A stretch of DNA of 64,000 nucleotides, taken from NCBI GenBank assembly GCA_037043015.1, contig CM073322.1:8629601-8693600 (forward strand), in the 5' to 3' direction. Below the pieces are notes generated by a model. It worked only from the letters and a program-made list of their open reading frames with translations, did no database searches and was not told the origin of the DNA. Source of the stretch: Bryum argenteum (Eukaryota; Streptophyta; Bryopsida; Bryales; Bryaceae). A program made the translations under genes and the position numbers. Shown here one piece after another: positions 10,740 through 23,261 of the stretch. Position 1 is the first letter of the stretch; each line of letters begins with the position of its first letter.

Positions 10740-12680
10740 TCAAGCTCGTGACCCCTCCATAGCGTCCCCGAAGGAAAGGAAAGCAAAGGGGTGCGGCCTC
10801 CCCGGGCGAGCGGGCGGCCGGCTCAACGCGTGCCAGCCATCCAGGCAGCCGTTTTCACCAGTCTCCGTCGTCCGGCGATCTTTCCGGAGCGTGGTGGAAA
10901 GCGGTCGGGGTAGCAATCGCGATGATAATTGCCGGTCCAGCCAGCCGTGAGGTCAGCCAGCCAGCCAGCTGGTGGGGATCGCGGCGCGATACCTGCGACA
11001 TGATTCGCATCGGAATCATTCCCCAGCCCAACACAGCCGTGCAGCGCATGGAGCTGACTCCGCGCTCTCATCGCTCAAGAATCTCTGGCCGCCACCCCCA
11101 TCGTGCCCGCGGTCCCACAACATCCCTGGGCCCCTCCCCAACCCACATTTTAGTTCGTTTCGAAGCTTCCGGTAACCAAGTGCTTGGGAATGATTAGGGT
11201 TTAGCGCTCGCTGTCTGAACATCCCATGCAACCACGCTATTGCCCTTGGCTTGGCGATGAGCGAATCTGAGCACGGATCTCAGCCGCTAGCTGTGCCCTT
11301 GGCGACACGGATTCGATCGCCACGAACTTCCAGCCAGCATAATAACAAGATCGAATTTACAGTACTACTGTAATGGCTGTATATCGTTGTTGTTTGCGAG
11401 CCCGGTGGAAGTGGGAGAAACATCCCCTTGCTCCGACTTCTTCCAAGGTGCCCATGGCATAATTCCAATATTCATCCTTTCTAAAACTTGTACAGTACAC
11501 CTCTTTGACTGATGCATGCGTTGGTGAATGCCGACTCGCACGTGCATCGCGAGATGCCGCAGCATAATCTGCCGCAAGTGAGCACAGTACCCCTGTGATC
11601 AATATTGTATTACCTCGCAGTGCAGGGAACTTACCAGAAGCTGCTTACCTCCCCCCTGTGATTGTGTGATTGTGTCGACAGCATATCCGATTGCAACGCG
11701 AGAATTCCGCAGATTTTCCGACCACCGCCCAAATCATATACCCAACCCAGGTCCGATCACGGCTCCCTCCCTCCAACCCTAATCTGCAAAACCATCAACA
11801 TCATGATGAAACTTCGCAAAATCCAGAGCTCAAAATCATGCTATGGCAAATATTTCTTCATCATGTATGCCGACTAATTTTATTTATAGTTGAAGCACAA
11901 TGAAAGTTCAATGTAGTGATCGATCGAGAAGAATACTATCATGAATCTAAGGGGAGAATTTTCTTGTCTTGGGATCAAAGAAAAGTTTATTTCATACGGA
12001 AAAGCGGGCCTCATCGGACATAGTCATAGTCCGGGGGTTGTGATGCATGTGCAGATGCAGGTAGGCAGTCAGTGGGTGGGTGGTTTGTCGTGAGCTTGAA
12101 GCTCCTATTTGCGAGAGGTGGTCGGTGCGGTGTTTCAGTAATTCCCGACGCAAAGTTGGAATCTTCTTGTACTTAAGAGTAGCAGTGATTTCGAGACCGG
12201 AAGCACAAAATGCTATGCATATATATAAATGACGACAGAGGAATGATTCGATGCGATGCGTACAAGCAGCAGCAGGTGCTCCTTTGTGATGGGGTGGGGT
12301 GAAGATCGAAGAATGTTCCACACTTTCCTGCATTCCTTGTTGTTTTTGTGTATCGTGTCTTCGTTCTCACTTGATTCGTGGCACTCCTGCTTCATGTTTT
12401 CTCTCATGAACGAAAACATGTGGTTGGATTTTGCTTTGGATGGAAAACACACATTTTTATGCATTTTTGTGCCGTTGACTTGGACAAATTCAAAAGATGT
12501 TTTTATGTTTCCTAGAATTTAGGATCACAGTTGTTGCCTGGATATCCCATTTGGACTTTGGACTTTGGGAGAAAGAAGAAGATTGAACATGCTTCGATGG
12601 GTTTAGCTTGGCTGGATGGATGTCTTGCTCCCTCGGCTTCTCAAAGGTCGGCCTCCTTTCTATTGGAATCGTCATGATTT
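10740..12680. other. GC-rich region, promoter-like motifs, no gene assigned
   Basis: The GC content is well above the surroundings, strongest at 10,780-11,230. On the minus strand the AAACCCTAA telo-box motif lies at about 11,195-11,204, and a TGGGCT site-II-like motif lies near 11,025-11,035. That pairing is common in promoters of plant translation-related genes. No frame matched a family on either strand. It may be a promoter with first exon, or a non-coding transcript. Boundaries are approximate. Confidence 0.35.
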
Positions 12681-15600
12681 GTATTCCATTCTATATTTGA
12701 CACATTCAACCAGGAAGAATGTTTTGAGTGTTTTTTGAGTATTGGGCATGACTTTTATGAAGCTTAAATTAGCTTCAATGTGATTGAGACTTAAAGAAAA
12801 GCTTAAACGATTGTTCTCATAAACGAGATCATTCAACATCTTGGATATTAACCTCTCATGTCGAAAAGAGCCCAAAACGGGACATTTGAGTCGCCTAATT
12901 CACTATATTTAGCTTGTATAAAATTGAAATCTTTAGAAAGTTGTGGATTTTTTCCATACCTTTCCAAAGTCATTTTATGCTTTAAAATTCCTCATACTTT
13001 AGGAGATAGTCACTGTCAACGTTTGAACACACTATTTGAAAGCTACCCAAAACTGCCCAATCTCCAACATATGCTTGTTTATCCTGAAAATTTGCCGGAA
13101 ATGAATAAGATCCTAGGAACTTTAAAAGTTCACCAAAAATTGAGACTTTACTTTTTTTCAAGTTTTGTTTTTTGTACTTGGACTTAAGGTTTTAAGAGCA
13201 TGCTCACCCCACACTATGGGCCAGGGAGCGGAGCTAGGTTTGGAGTGTGAGGGACCTTAGCCCACACACTATTCCTCTAATCCGGTCAAGGGGGTTGAGG
13301 TCTCCTAAATTTTAGTACACCATAACTCAAAGTCATTCCGTGCCTTCACTCATATTTTAGCATCCCTTTTTGGAGAGTCGCACATGGCAACAATTTTATT
13401 GGCAGAAAATAATTTCTATTATAACTCGCTTGTTAGAAAGTGTAATCGGTGAGTAGGCTTTTGATGTGCCTTGCCTTCCAGCGTGGGGTGGAGTATCGAT
13501 GTCCGGCCGAGCAGCGTCTGCGGGCTTGTGATGCAACCCAACATCCCGGCCTGGAGAACAAGCTTGGACATGCTCTAGGGCATGATCTGACTGTTTGAAT
13601 CTTTCATCCATTTATTCTTCACATGCCATTTTTATCATTAATGAGGGGCCTTTGAAGTTGAATTTTAGCATACCTCCATGTGAAAATTCAAGCATTTCTT
13701 TGGGTTCCAAAGGTCGCATGAGGGTAAATTTTGCATAGGCATGTTCATAACTCACTTAGGAAAAACAATTTTAAGAGTCACTCTACTCTTAAAATTTAGT
13801 TTTGGGCTCACAAAAAACTTCAAGCCCATTTTGCAACAAGGAAAAAAAAAGCTACATATTCAACTTGAATGCTACAATCTCACAATTGGTAAAGAATTTC
13901 AAGACTAAGTTTTGGTACACAAATAGATGGACAAGTAATTAGGTATAAGATCTTACGGTTATATACTCAAGAATACGTCGAAAGTTAAACTTTTTCATCT
14001 TACAATGAAAGAGGGTGGGTTTGAGGAGTTTTGGCAGTTCAAGAGCATTTGCCTTTAGGGGTTCATATTCAAGTATTTTTGTAACTAAAACATATTTATG
14101 ATTTATTGCCCTGTACGTCCTTGATTTCAAATAAAGATTCTTATTTTTATGAAAGGCTAAAACTTCAAATAGCCTTAACTTCTTCATCTCCAATCACTTG
14201 GATTGGATTCTAAATCAAGTCTTGTTTGTGTGGTAAAAATCAAAGACCCATCTAGTGAAAAGTAAATTAATGACATGCATTTAAGTGGAGGGAACTTTTA
14301 ATTTCACATTTTTGAATATTAAGCATGATTCACCATTGCAAGCTAATTATGTGAAATCAAACTAATTTTCTTGAACTAATTATACACAATTAATATTTTG
14401 AGAAGGATTCCAACAACTTTCTAGTTGCAAGATTTTTGATCCAAATCATTTCTCTATAGGATTTGCAATGTTAATTCTATCATGAAGAAAATATATAAAT
14501 TCATGATATTTGTGAAGTTGTGTCTCTTTCATTCACCATTGAATTTCAATCATTAACCTTGCAATGGTGTATATCGCAATGATTGCTAAAGGAATAATAG
14601 TCCAAAATTACACCTTTTGCACTCAAGTCCACCATATCTTCAAAACATCATTGAATAGATCATGCACTAAAGTATGAAGAAATGGCATGCATTTTAGCGA
14701 AGGGAACTTTTGTGGTTAGGTAAAACATTTGGAATGTTCTACCTTTCCAAGCCAATTACATGAAATCAAGAATAGTATTTTATGAAATTTTGGACACAAG
14801 TATGATCTTTAGATGTATCCCAACACCTTTGTTATTTGGAAGTTTTTGATCCAGATAACTTTGGTATCAATTTTGCAATGATGTTTCTACGATGAAAAAA
14901 GTGAAAGAATTGATGATTTTGATGAGCAACATCTTCTTCATCCATTGTCAGATTTGGACTTTATTTTCTGGAATGAATTTCAATTATTGTCTAGTTTTAG
15001 TGGTAGAAAACTTGATCCAATCGAAGATGTATTGAAGATAAGGCATGTGTTCTTTTCGAAGGGTTATAGTTTTGAACTATTTTGTCTTTGCAAAATGTTT
15101 GGCAATTTTCACCACTGCAAGGCTACTATTTAAGCCAAGCTATAATTTTGATGAATTTATTCTAGTACAATAGAGTCTTTGAGATGAAGATGAAGAACTT
15201 TATAGTTGGTAACTGCAGATTTCATGTTTGTATTTTCACTTCACTTTATTATAGCCTGTTTTGCGTACTAAAAGAATGTTACGATCTCGCAGTCTTTACG
15301 ATCCCATGAGTCAAGTTTTGGTCCACATAATCTACAGCAAGTCCATAACAAGTTTGTGCGCTTGAGAGTTGAATAACTTATCTTTATTTTCAGCTATGTG
15401 ACATTTTTCAAAAATGAGTTTTTGGCTAAAAATACCCCAAGGACGTTTAGGAATTCAAAGTAAACAACTTGCACTAAAATGAGTATTATACTTTCTAAAA
15501 TCTTAAATCAAACCAAGCATTCTATCACAAAAGCCAAAGCTAAAATGTACTCCAAGCCAATTGAAAAATTAGATATTCAACCGTGGATGAAGGAGGTCGA

Positions 15601-17142
15601 AATACCCAAGGGCAATGGATCTTCTAAGAGTATTCAATGTAGATATAGTATTGAATATCTACTACTTGAATGATTTAAATGAAAGAACTTTGAAAAAGAA
15701 AATGTATAAACTTCACCTTAAGATTACACTAGTTTAATACAAATACATGAAAAAATTATGTTTGATCATAAGGGTAGGTTTTGTAAAGTAAAATATGCCC
15801 CTATGTCTCAAAAAGCAGAAGCTACTAAAACTAGCGCTAGAATGCATGCCATTAATGTATACCATTGTCATTTGAAACATAGCTCTTCTACTATTCGAAA
15901 TAGAGACTTTGTTTGGGATCAAACCCAACAAATCTTGTAAAAAATAGACATCATATGCAAAAAATATGCCTCTTTTAAGTTATTTAGGTATATACGCTCT
16001 TTTTCCTAGGATTCTAAGAATTGGAATCGAAACTCAAAAACTCTTTAAGGTAGATTCACAATACTTCTTATTTGGTCAAACTTCAAAGGAATTGTTGTAA
16101 TAATGCTTGTACAGCCGTAGTAACGTGGAAGAACATAATTATCTAATGAACAATCTATGCCTCCATTGTAGAGGTGTATCAGTGCCCAGAGCTCCATGAG
16201 CAATTTTGCATCTTGTTATTTAGAAAGAGTGCCAATGTTTTTTTTAGCAATATGCAGAAATTTGAGTGGTAAATTTGAGACAACCTATGAGACCTACTAG
16301 ACATAATCATAGCTGCAATATTATACAATAGCCCATGTATCTGATGGTGAGTTAGCTCCCTTAATTTCACCCTCTTTACCAAAAATTATGGATATTGAAA
16401 GATGCTCATATCTCAATTAAAAGCTAAAACAAAATATTAAGGTCCAGTACAATGCCTTTACATCCGGAACAATGCAAAGAACCCTCTACAACAACACTTA
16501 CTTATAACCTTCACTTTCAACTCTCAGAATTTCGTAATAAACCAAAGTGGGTTATAGAATATTTGGACATAGAATGTTCGTAAGAATACTAAGAAAGTTC
16601 AACAACAAATGAAAAGATGCTTTCTTTGTATTCTTTCTTGTTTGCATTCATGTGTCCTTAAACTGAAAAGCAATGCAACTTTTGAAGTTTTCCTACATTA
16701 CATCACACGATGTGGTTTCCCTCCACTCACTTTTTATTCAAACAATTTTCACTACAAGAAAACAACCATGATTTCTATGATGTGCTTTTCCCCTTTCAAA
16801 GTCATAATTTGTTGCTCTTATATCGTTTCCACTCAATTGGGATGGTCATGAATTATTATTTGAACTTGAACGATATCAAGATTACGATACAATCTCTTCG
16901 AATTAGATATCTGAAAACCATCCATACACTCAAATGCAATACATCTGGAGTGAAGCAATGATTTTGAGCTTTATTGACATCAATGTGCCTGCACATTGTA
17001 CACTCCGAGGGGAGAGAAAGAAGTTCAACATCAAACTGCGGATTCAACCCTATCAATCGTCATTACAGTTGAATTTTCCGGTTCCATCATATCGATCCTC
17101 ATCAGGATTCATAGCCTGATCCTACAGATCCTTAGAATTCGA
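12681..17142. other. Long AT-rich stretch, no gene seen
   Basis: Contains short unassigned frames, a small GC-rich patch at about 13,440-13,590, and interior fragments related to the 3,234-4,206 element around 14,400-15,130. Nothing else is supportable. Confidence 0.5.
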
Positions 17143-17647
17143 TCAATGATGGTGAGTGTGATGCTCAGCAAGGTATCTTCGAAGACGGTGATTCTTGTAC
17201 ACTTCTCCTTCCTTGTAGTTCTCCAACATCCCAGCTTCCCGATCCTCCTTCGAAATCCTGGAAGAAAAACATTTACTTACTTCAATCGGCCAAAGTTCCG
17301 ACAATCATCGATCAAGTACTAATGGAAAAGGAGAGATCTATCTATCCGATCACCTGACATCAGGGTTTATGAAGAGATTCCGAACTATCATGAATCCGCT
17401 AGCACCCACAGCGGTACCCACAGCAGCAACAAGTGGAAACACCTGCAATCGATTTCCCAGTTTCATTAGCTTGCACCGGAAATCTCCGATCAATCTCTGG
17501 GGTCATGACAATCGACAATTCCCTACACAAAAAAGAGGAGAATGATGGTGGAGAATCGATCTACGAGGAAAATATGAATCGCTATCGAGAGTAGTGATTC
17601 GTAACATGTACCTCTGGTTTGATCCAGCGCTTGACTAGCGACGCCAT
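17143..17647 (-). CDS. B12D-type small mitochondrial membrane protein (79 aa, 3 exons)
   Basis: Exons on the minus strand are 17,612-17,647, 17,354-17,442 and 17,143-17,257. Introns are GT-AG, phase 0 then phase 2. The product starts MASLVKRWIKPE, continues VFPLVAAVGTAVGASGF, then RNLFINPDVR, then KEDREAGMLENYKEGEVY, and ends in a His-rich tail. This matches the plant B12D family (NDUFA4/MLRQ-like, Pfam B12D): a basic start, one membrane segment at about residues 13-33, then the NPDVR and REAG-LEN motifs. The usual length is about 85-90 aa. B12D proteins sit in the mitochondrial inner membrane and are linked to respiration and stress or senescence, though their precise role is unsettled. The start codon is the first in-frame ATG below a TATA box. 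Reading frame and splice sites are intact. Confidence 0.9.
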
Positions 17648-17710
17648 GACAATTCTACTTGGTACAAGTATGCACAGATTTTGAATCTGATCGAAAAACG
17701 ACTAAGCTTG

Positions 17711-17719
17711 CTATATAAT
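17711..17719 (-). promoter_or_regulatory. TATA box of the B12D gene
   Basis: Reading the minus strand, ATTATATAG lies about 65 bases upstream of the B12D start codon, a suitable distance for a short plant 5' leader. Confidence 0.55.
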
Positions 17720-17863
17720 GAATGATAAGCAAATTCTGAAGGTAAAGAATGAGAATGATTGTGGCGATGATGCGCTCGTGATATTTGAGGCATGCAGATT
17801 CATTCACTTAGTCTAGTCAGCATTTGGTGTAGTTCGGAGACTTACCCGGCAAAGCTCTGTGGG

Positions 17864-18087
17864 CGAAGCTGAGTCGGCAATGCTCTCCATCGATGTTGGA
17901 CTGGTAAGACTGGTAGTGATGCAAACAGTTCTACTTTCTGTTTATTCTTTACACCCTTAGAATTGTCAGTATAGGTTCTCTCGAATCTACATCTCACTGT
18001 AGATTTGAGCAAAGCTGAGTCGGCAATGCTCCCTATCGATGTTGGACTGGTAGTGATGCAAACAGTTCCACTTTTCTATTTGTTCTG
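17864..18087. repeat. Local duplication upstream of B12D
   Basis: A block of about 80-90 bases occurs twice, at 17,864-17,952 and 18,009-18,087. Shared anchors are AAGCTGAGTCGGCAATGCT, ATCGATGTTGGACTGG and AGTGATGCAAACAGTT. The first copy has a 9-base insertion, a local TAAGACTGG repeat. A degraded copy of the Stowaway-like palindrome (about 17,968-18,008) lies between them. Confidence 0.75.
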
Positions 18088-18089
18088 TA

Positions 18090-18181
18090 CTCCCTCTCTC
18101 CCTGTCTAGGAGGGTCTCTCAAATCTACATCTAAAGGTAGATTTGAGAGAATCTACTCGGCGTTCATAGTAGTACAGGGAG
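18090..18181. mobile_element. Stowaway-like MITE (92 bp)
   Basis: It starts CTCCCT and ends AGGGAG, with TA on both sides (18,088-18,089 and 18,182-18,183), which is the Stowaway/Tc1-mariner signature. The centre is a palindrome of AGATTTGAGAGA-type arms (CTCTCAAATCTAC against GTAGATTTGAGAG). Same core as 5,820-5,908. Confidence 0.7.
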
Positions 18182-18299
18182 TACTTTTTTGTTGAAGCGA
18201 CAAGCAAGCACATGTTTCGATTTCTGGATTGACTGATTCGATATTCTAGATTCACATGCTTCACTTCGATGACTAGACTGAAAGAGCACACATTGAATT

Positions 18300-21200
18300 T
18301 CTTGGACGGTGCACAATAGAGTGTTTTAAGATGGAGCCTTTTATTACTAGTAATCTTTACATAATAGCTTCCCCATGTAATAATATTATGTACTTACTGC
18401 CAACATTATAGGGTGTCACTTTAGGGCAGTGTTTTAGGGATGAGTCCAAAATTGATGATTCCACTTGCACTATTTTACTACTAATTTTCCCATGTTAGAA
18501 AATTGCTTGCACTGGTACCATTTCCTTTGCTGAAAATTGAGGAAGCTTACTATATTTAGTGATGTAAGAAAGTGCTTGTATATCGTTACCTATTGTATAT
18601 CAAACTAAACACATGACGACGGTTTAAACATGCGAAAAGTAAGGTAGCATGCTCATTCAATAGTTGAGTATGTTTTACTAAGATAAGGATTTTGGGAATG
18701 TTTGAGTATGAGCAAAGCAAGTGCAAGGATAAAGATGCAACCTAGTCCTTCGGCAATTGAATTTTCTTGAGCATGTGAGGTATATCTTATTTATTGAAGA
18801 AGCAAAGGGAGTAGAGTATTGTTATAATGGTGGTATTTGACTGAATTTTTTTTAAAAAAAAAAAAAAAAGTCATACATAATACTAAGATACAACTTCAAC
18901 CATGAATAATAGGAACCTTCTCAAAATTTGAATTGCAACTGACACTTATATTAACTCACTAAAATATGAAATTCAAGAAAAAGTCTAATTATTACTAGAG
19001 TAAACTTATAGAGTAAATCCATTTTAAGCTTATTGGATTTACTAACCTCAAACATGACTTGAATAAGGTTTGTTTAACTCAACCAAGAGTTTGGCAATGA
19101 GAATCAAACACTATCCAATGCCTTTGAGGAGGTGCATTGCACTTTTAAGGGCTTTCACATAAAGTCATCCAAGACATTCAACGAACAATAAATACAACTA
19201 TAAAGATTAAGAACATGTATCATAAAATTTCAACATCTTTGTTGTGTAATTTCTATCCTCTCATATGAAGATCATAAAAAGATTGTGTTTTCAAAAATTA
19301 CAAGCACAATAAATACACTTGCCTAGCATGAATCAAATAGACTAGTGTAATCTGAGTATGGATATTTAGATCCATGCAACATTTAATAAAGCTATTATAC
19401 ATTACATTGAAGTGTATATTGTGATAATGTCAAATGACAAATTGTTTTTGCACGTAAACCTTAATAACACTGCCCAGTTGAATATTTCATAGACAAGGAA
19501 ATGGTATTCAAGTTTTGTTCAAAGTTGATGATGAAATGACAAGAACGTTATGTTCTTGTCTAATTTGAAAATTATACCAAAATGTAGGTTCATGTGGATC
19601 AATGAAGTGATATACTAAGATCATCAGAAGTTGGTCAACCTTTGTGATGTATACAAGAATCAAGAACCTTTCTTTTTATGATATTTTTTTTATTGATTAG
19701 GAATTAGGTTATATTCTTCCAATAAATCATAGTTCATTCCAAATGGCCAAAAAGAAGTTTAAACACAAAAGTCCTATACAAATAGAAGGTGATGAATTCA
19801 ACCCATCTCTAATCTTATTATTATTTATAGTAACATTTCTATTTATTACCGATCAAGAAAGAAAAAGTAAAAGATAGAAAATAAATTGTTATTGTGAACA
19901 AAGTGCACAACTGACAAACTTCAAAGTAGGATATATGATCAAATCTTATCTAATCTTCAATTTGAAGATGAATAGGAAAGATCAAGAATTATCAAACTTT
20001 GAAGAAAGATTTGAACTTGGTAGAACATTTTTTATGTTGTTTATATTGTTTTCTTTCCTCTTTCAACGAAGGCCTGGATCAATCGAATGAAGATGATTTT
20101 TTATTTTTTAGTAAAAAACTTCAAGATCTTCAAACCATGTTTAAGATTTTAAGTGTATCTTGGAAGTACAATATGAAACAAGCTCTATTTTACAACTCAC
20201 TTTAATCATTAGTTCATTGATAAGTGAGATGATCTTAAAATCTGATTGAATATCAATTTTTGCATCATTATGTATTTCAAAGGTAAATTGTATCATTGAT
20301 ATCAATTGATAAGCGGTGCATGTAAACTATGTTTCCATGATTCATATCAGTCATACCACTAGTAGTATATTTGGTGTTAAGATCTATGATTTACTGCTCT
20401 CCCATCTCGTTAATATAAAAACCTTATAACAAAAGGAAGGTATATTAAATCAAATATCTATGTATGTTTTGTTTTTATTTTTTTATCAAGAAGTACAAAA
20501 CATGTTTGTTGGTAATAAAATATCCAATCATTACCTATTAGATGATTCTAATTTTTAAATTTTAGGTTTATTATATAGAAGATAATATAGCTCTTACACG
20601 GTAACATGTTCTGTAGATGGATTTCCATAATTACTTAAGAACTATAACACATAAGAGTGTCGTTTTAGGATCTACACTGAGTCAAATTATTAGCTAATTT
20701 ATTTTGATACTTATAAATTAAAATGCATATTCTTGTATATCCATAATTCGTTACATAATCATACAACCAAGATAATTTCAACAATCATGTGTTGTGAGAA
20801 AAGACACTTTCAAATTGACCAGAAACCCATAGTTCTCTAAAAACTTATATGTTTGAGGCATCTTATATTGTGGATAACCATTGGTTTTATAATTGAAGCA
20901 ATCACTAATTGAAGGAATTTTCACATCCTTCTAACTACATATGAAATTATAAGTTCAGTTATTGTGTCAGTGGCATTTGACCAACATTTATTCCCATAAC
21001 TTGCACAAGTGCATTAGTTTTCTATTTATTGTTTTTGAGCTTGTGACAAAGGACATGAAATCATAAATATTGATCATTTAGCATTTTACAATGCTTGTGA
21101 AATTACAAAGTACTATCTATAACTTATTTCGAATGAATAAAATTGTAAGGAGAGTTTTACTAAATCTTAATGAAATTTGTATTCTAAAGCAAGTAAAGAA

Positions 21201-22050
21201 GTTAATAGATCACATAACTTAGAATTTTCCACTAATCGATTGCAATATACACTTTATATTTCTCTATTGAATTAAATGGTAGTAATGTATTATTGCACTT
21301 TACAATCCATGGGAGTGTACAAACGCATGGTAGGAACTATGCCACGTAGGAGTGGAAATTTACATTTTTCACGTGGTGAATATGAAATAATTAACAGATG
21401 TATTGTTGTACTTTGATTATTTGACATGTCACACAATCATTTGCACAACTCTTCTAAATTGAAAATCCTCTTAAAAATCTCATGACCACACGTACATTTT
21501 TTTTACATCACACCAATTAGTTGCCAGATTCCACATGCATAAGACGGATTCAATCATTTGCACAACTCTCTTACATTGAAACTCCTATTAGAAATCTCAT
21601 AACTGTACACATAGTTTTTTTTTTTTATCCACCAATTGCTATTGATACAACTATGCCATGATTCCACATTCATATGGCATATTTAACAATAGTTAGAGCC
21701 TCTTTAGACTTGGGGGTTGAACAAGACTCTCAAGGCCCCATCCCTCATTAATAGGTGAGGATTTATTGTCCTCAGATGGCACCCTAAGGAGAAGGAAATG
21801 GAGCACCATTTTGGGGATTCCATTTTGATGCCTTGGGGTCATGTTGGTGACTCTTACATGCAATCATGAACCAAAATGATGTACGACTAAAAAACTAAAA
21901 AACTATTAGCCTGCATTCCGCATCTTTAGCAGTTCATCTTAACAGAACTAGTATCTAACTATTCCAAATTCCAAAGTCTTTAGAGAAACCCAAAACGAGT
22001 CATTTTATCCATACTAGTCATACATTAAAACGACTTCAATCAGACTTCAA
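18300..22050. other. AT-rich intergenic DNA, no gene seen
   Basis: No credible coding frames. It contains poly(A) and poly(T) runs (for example near 18,850) and one two-copy tandem repeat at 21,434-21,680. Confidence 0.6.
21434..21680. repeat. Two-copy tandem repeat, about 120-bp period
   Basis: Both copies begin CAATCATTTGCACAACTCT, continue with similar AATCTCAT and poly(T) segments, and include ATTCCACATGCAT or ATTCCACATTCAT. The second copy begins at about 21,553. Confidence 0.7.
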
Positions 22051-22388
22051 CGACCGCTAACGATCGTGAGACTACCACTACGATATTCCGATTGTCAACG
22101 ACATGTGCAGTTAACCGAAGGCAGTTCGTCGTTCCAGATGTTACACGCTCTTGAGCTTGAGAAGAACAAGTCTCTTCATCAGGTCAGATCCTTGAAGAGA
22201 CTGTCATCTACAAGTGTAGCAATTTTCATGTTGCCCTGCAGGATCAAAATAGGTTGAAGTCACATACCATCTGCACAGTTACACATTTTCATCTTTGCTA
22301 AACCCAGGCTACATTTCAATATGATCGCAAGCTCGGATGCTTCAATATAATTTTCCCACGACCGGTTTTGACAACTAATTACTGACTT

Positions 22389-22482
22389 GCTCAGCTCAGT
22401 TGAAGAAATTCAACCATTATAACCTGTTTGCTTCATGTGGTTTCCCATCAGAAGCGCGGGTATTTTATAATCATCGCTGAGC
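22389..22482 (-). ncRNA. Box C/D snoRNA, U15-like two-guide type, copy 1
   Basis: On the minus strand a perfect 7-bp terminal stem (GCTCAGC with GCTGAGC) encloses a C box-like GATGATT and a D box CTGA. An internal D' CTGA follows TACCCGCGCTT. The D' guide is complementary to AAGCGCGGGTA in 25S rRNA. The D guide (GGTTGAATTTCTTCA) is complementary to the neighbouring TGAAGAAATTCAACC. As I recall the plant LSU rRNA, the two targets lie side by side. By the fifth-nucleotide rule it would direct two nearby 2'-O-methylations. The name U15-like is inference from the target region. Confidence 0.8.
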
Positions 22483-22498
22483 TTGGATTCAACTAGAT

Positions 22499-22630
22499 GT
22501 CAGAGTCTCAGATATCCAAGGAAGGTTTGGAAGCTGCATTAGCTCTCAAGCCCGGCAGGACGAAAGCTTTAGGCGGCCACTGCGAATGTTTGAGAAACAA
22601 GCCTAGGGATTTATCATCACTGGCTCTGAC
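22499..22630 (-). ncRNA. U14: U14 small nucleolar RNA, copy 1
   Basis: A 132-nt box C/D RNA on the minus strand. Terminal stem GTCAGAG/CTCTGAC, C box GTGATGA, D box CTGA. It contains the U14 domain A core ACATTCGCAGT and the domain B core ACCTTCCTTGGAT. Both pair with 18S rRNA: domain B matches ATCCAAGGAAGG, and domain A matches the 5' domain near position 80-100. U14 is needed for early pre-rRNA cleavage and also guides 18S methylation. It has a plant-like internal hairpin (GGTTTGGAAGCT with AGCTCTCAAGCC). Confidence 0.93.
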
Positions 22631-22645
22631 GTAGTCTTGGAATGG

Positions 22646-22733
22646 GGGATCAGGTTTCTGGCTTGGCTCTTTCGAGCGAATTCGCACAGGTAGAATCAGT
22701 GTCGATCATTCGGGGAAAGTATCCTCATGTCCC
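22646..22733 (-). ncRNA. Box C/D snoRNA, unassigned family, copy 1
   Basis: Minus strand. Stem GGGA/TCCC, C box ATGAGGA (one change from consensus), internal D' CTGA and terminal D CTGA. It shares long blocks with 22,953-23,042 and 24,059-24,156, notably CTTTCCCC followed by ATGATCGAC before the D' box, and GAGCCAAGCCAGAAA before the D box. I could not match either guide to an rRNA segment from memory. Confidence 0.7.
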
Positions 22734-22771
22734 GAACCAAAAGAATACAAAACCCTAGATTATCTTTTCAA

Positions 22772-22881
22772 CCGGAAGGAGCTCAGAGTCGGCCATGGTA
22801 TTATGGTTCGATTCATGCCAAGCAGTTTCCTCACTAATATTCAGTAGAGGGAGCTGTGAATCCTCATCGCAAGTTCCGGAA
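22772..22881 (-). ncRNA. Candidate box C/D snoRNA, single copy
   Basis: Minus strand. A C box-like ATGAGGA (22,861-22,867), an internal CTGA, a C'-like GTGAGGA and a final CTGA (22,783-22,786) lie between outer arms CCGGAA and TTCCGG, which pair perfectly. The stem is separated from the boxes by a few unpaired bases, so the ends are less certain. Target unknown. It lies between firmer snoRNAs on the same strand. Confidence 0.5.
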
Positions 22882-22952
22882 GCGTGTACATAAAAGACTG
22901 CTCGGAGTCGGCTTCAGTATTAAGATTAACTTCGTCGCTACAGAATTATCTT

Positions 22953-23042
22953 CGGGATCAGATTTCTGGCTTGGCTCTTTCGAGCAAATTCGCACAGATG
23001 GAATCAGCGTCGATCATTTGGGGAAAGTATCCTCATGTCCCG
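22953..23042 (-). ncRNA. Box C/D snoRNA, unassigned family, copy 2
   Basis: Minus strand. Perfect stem CGGGA/TCCCG, C box ATGAGGA, D' CTGA after CCAAATGATCGACG, D box CTGA after CAAGCCAGAAAT. The boxes and both guide regions are kept while other positions differ from copy 1, as expected for a functional family. Confidence 0.8.
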
Positions 23043-23159
23043 GAAAACTGCCCTATGAAACAAACCGGGTGCACTGAATCTGGATAACGGGAATTCAATA
23101 TCCTGCAGCAGGTCGCAAAGCACTAAAAGTAATTGCAGACTTCTACTACATAGGACATC

Positions 23160-23245
23160 CAGTTTAACGAATCTCAGTGTATGTAGCAATGGAGATGATC
23201 ACAAGCTCGAGAGCTTCACTCTGCCTTTGTCATCTCGGTTCAGAC
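23160..23245 (-). ncRNA. Weak snoRNA candidate with a degraded partner near 22,275-22,365
   Basis: The two blocks share a core (GAAGC, CGAGCTTG, GATCAT, then TGTAGC-like sequence) on the minus strand. The 23.2-kb copy has a GATGACA box, an ACTGAGA D box and partial flanking pairing. The 22.3-kb copy keeps an AAACC/GGTTT stem but poor boxes. Possibly one functional and one decayed copy. Ends are approximate. Confidence 0.35.
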
Positions 23246-23261
23246 ATTGTAACATTGACTT

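Noticed and set aside
22508-22530. ATCCAAGGAAGG matches as 18S rRNA fragments
   Set aside because: The matches are short and sit inside box C/D RNAs with paired stems. They are U14 complementarity to rRNA read from the other strand, not rRNA pieces.
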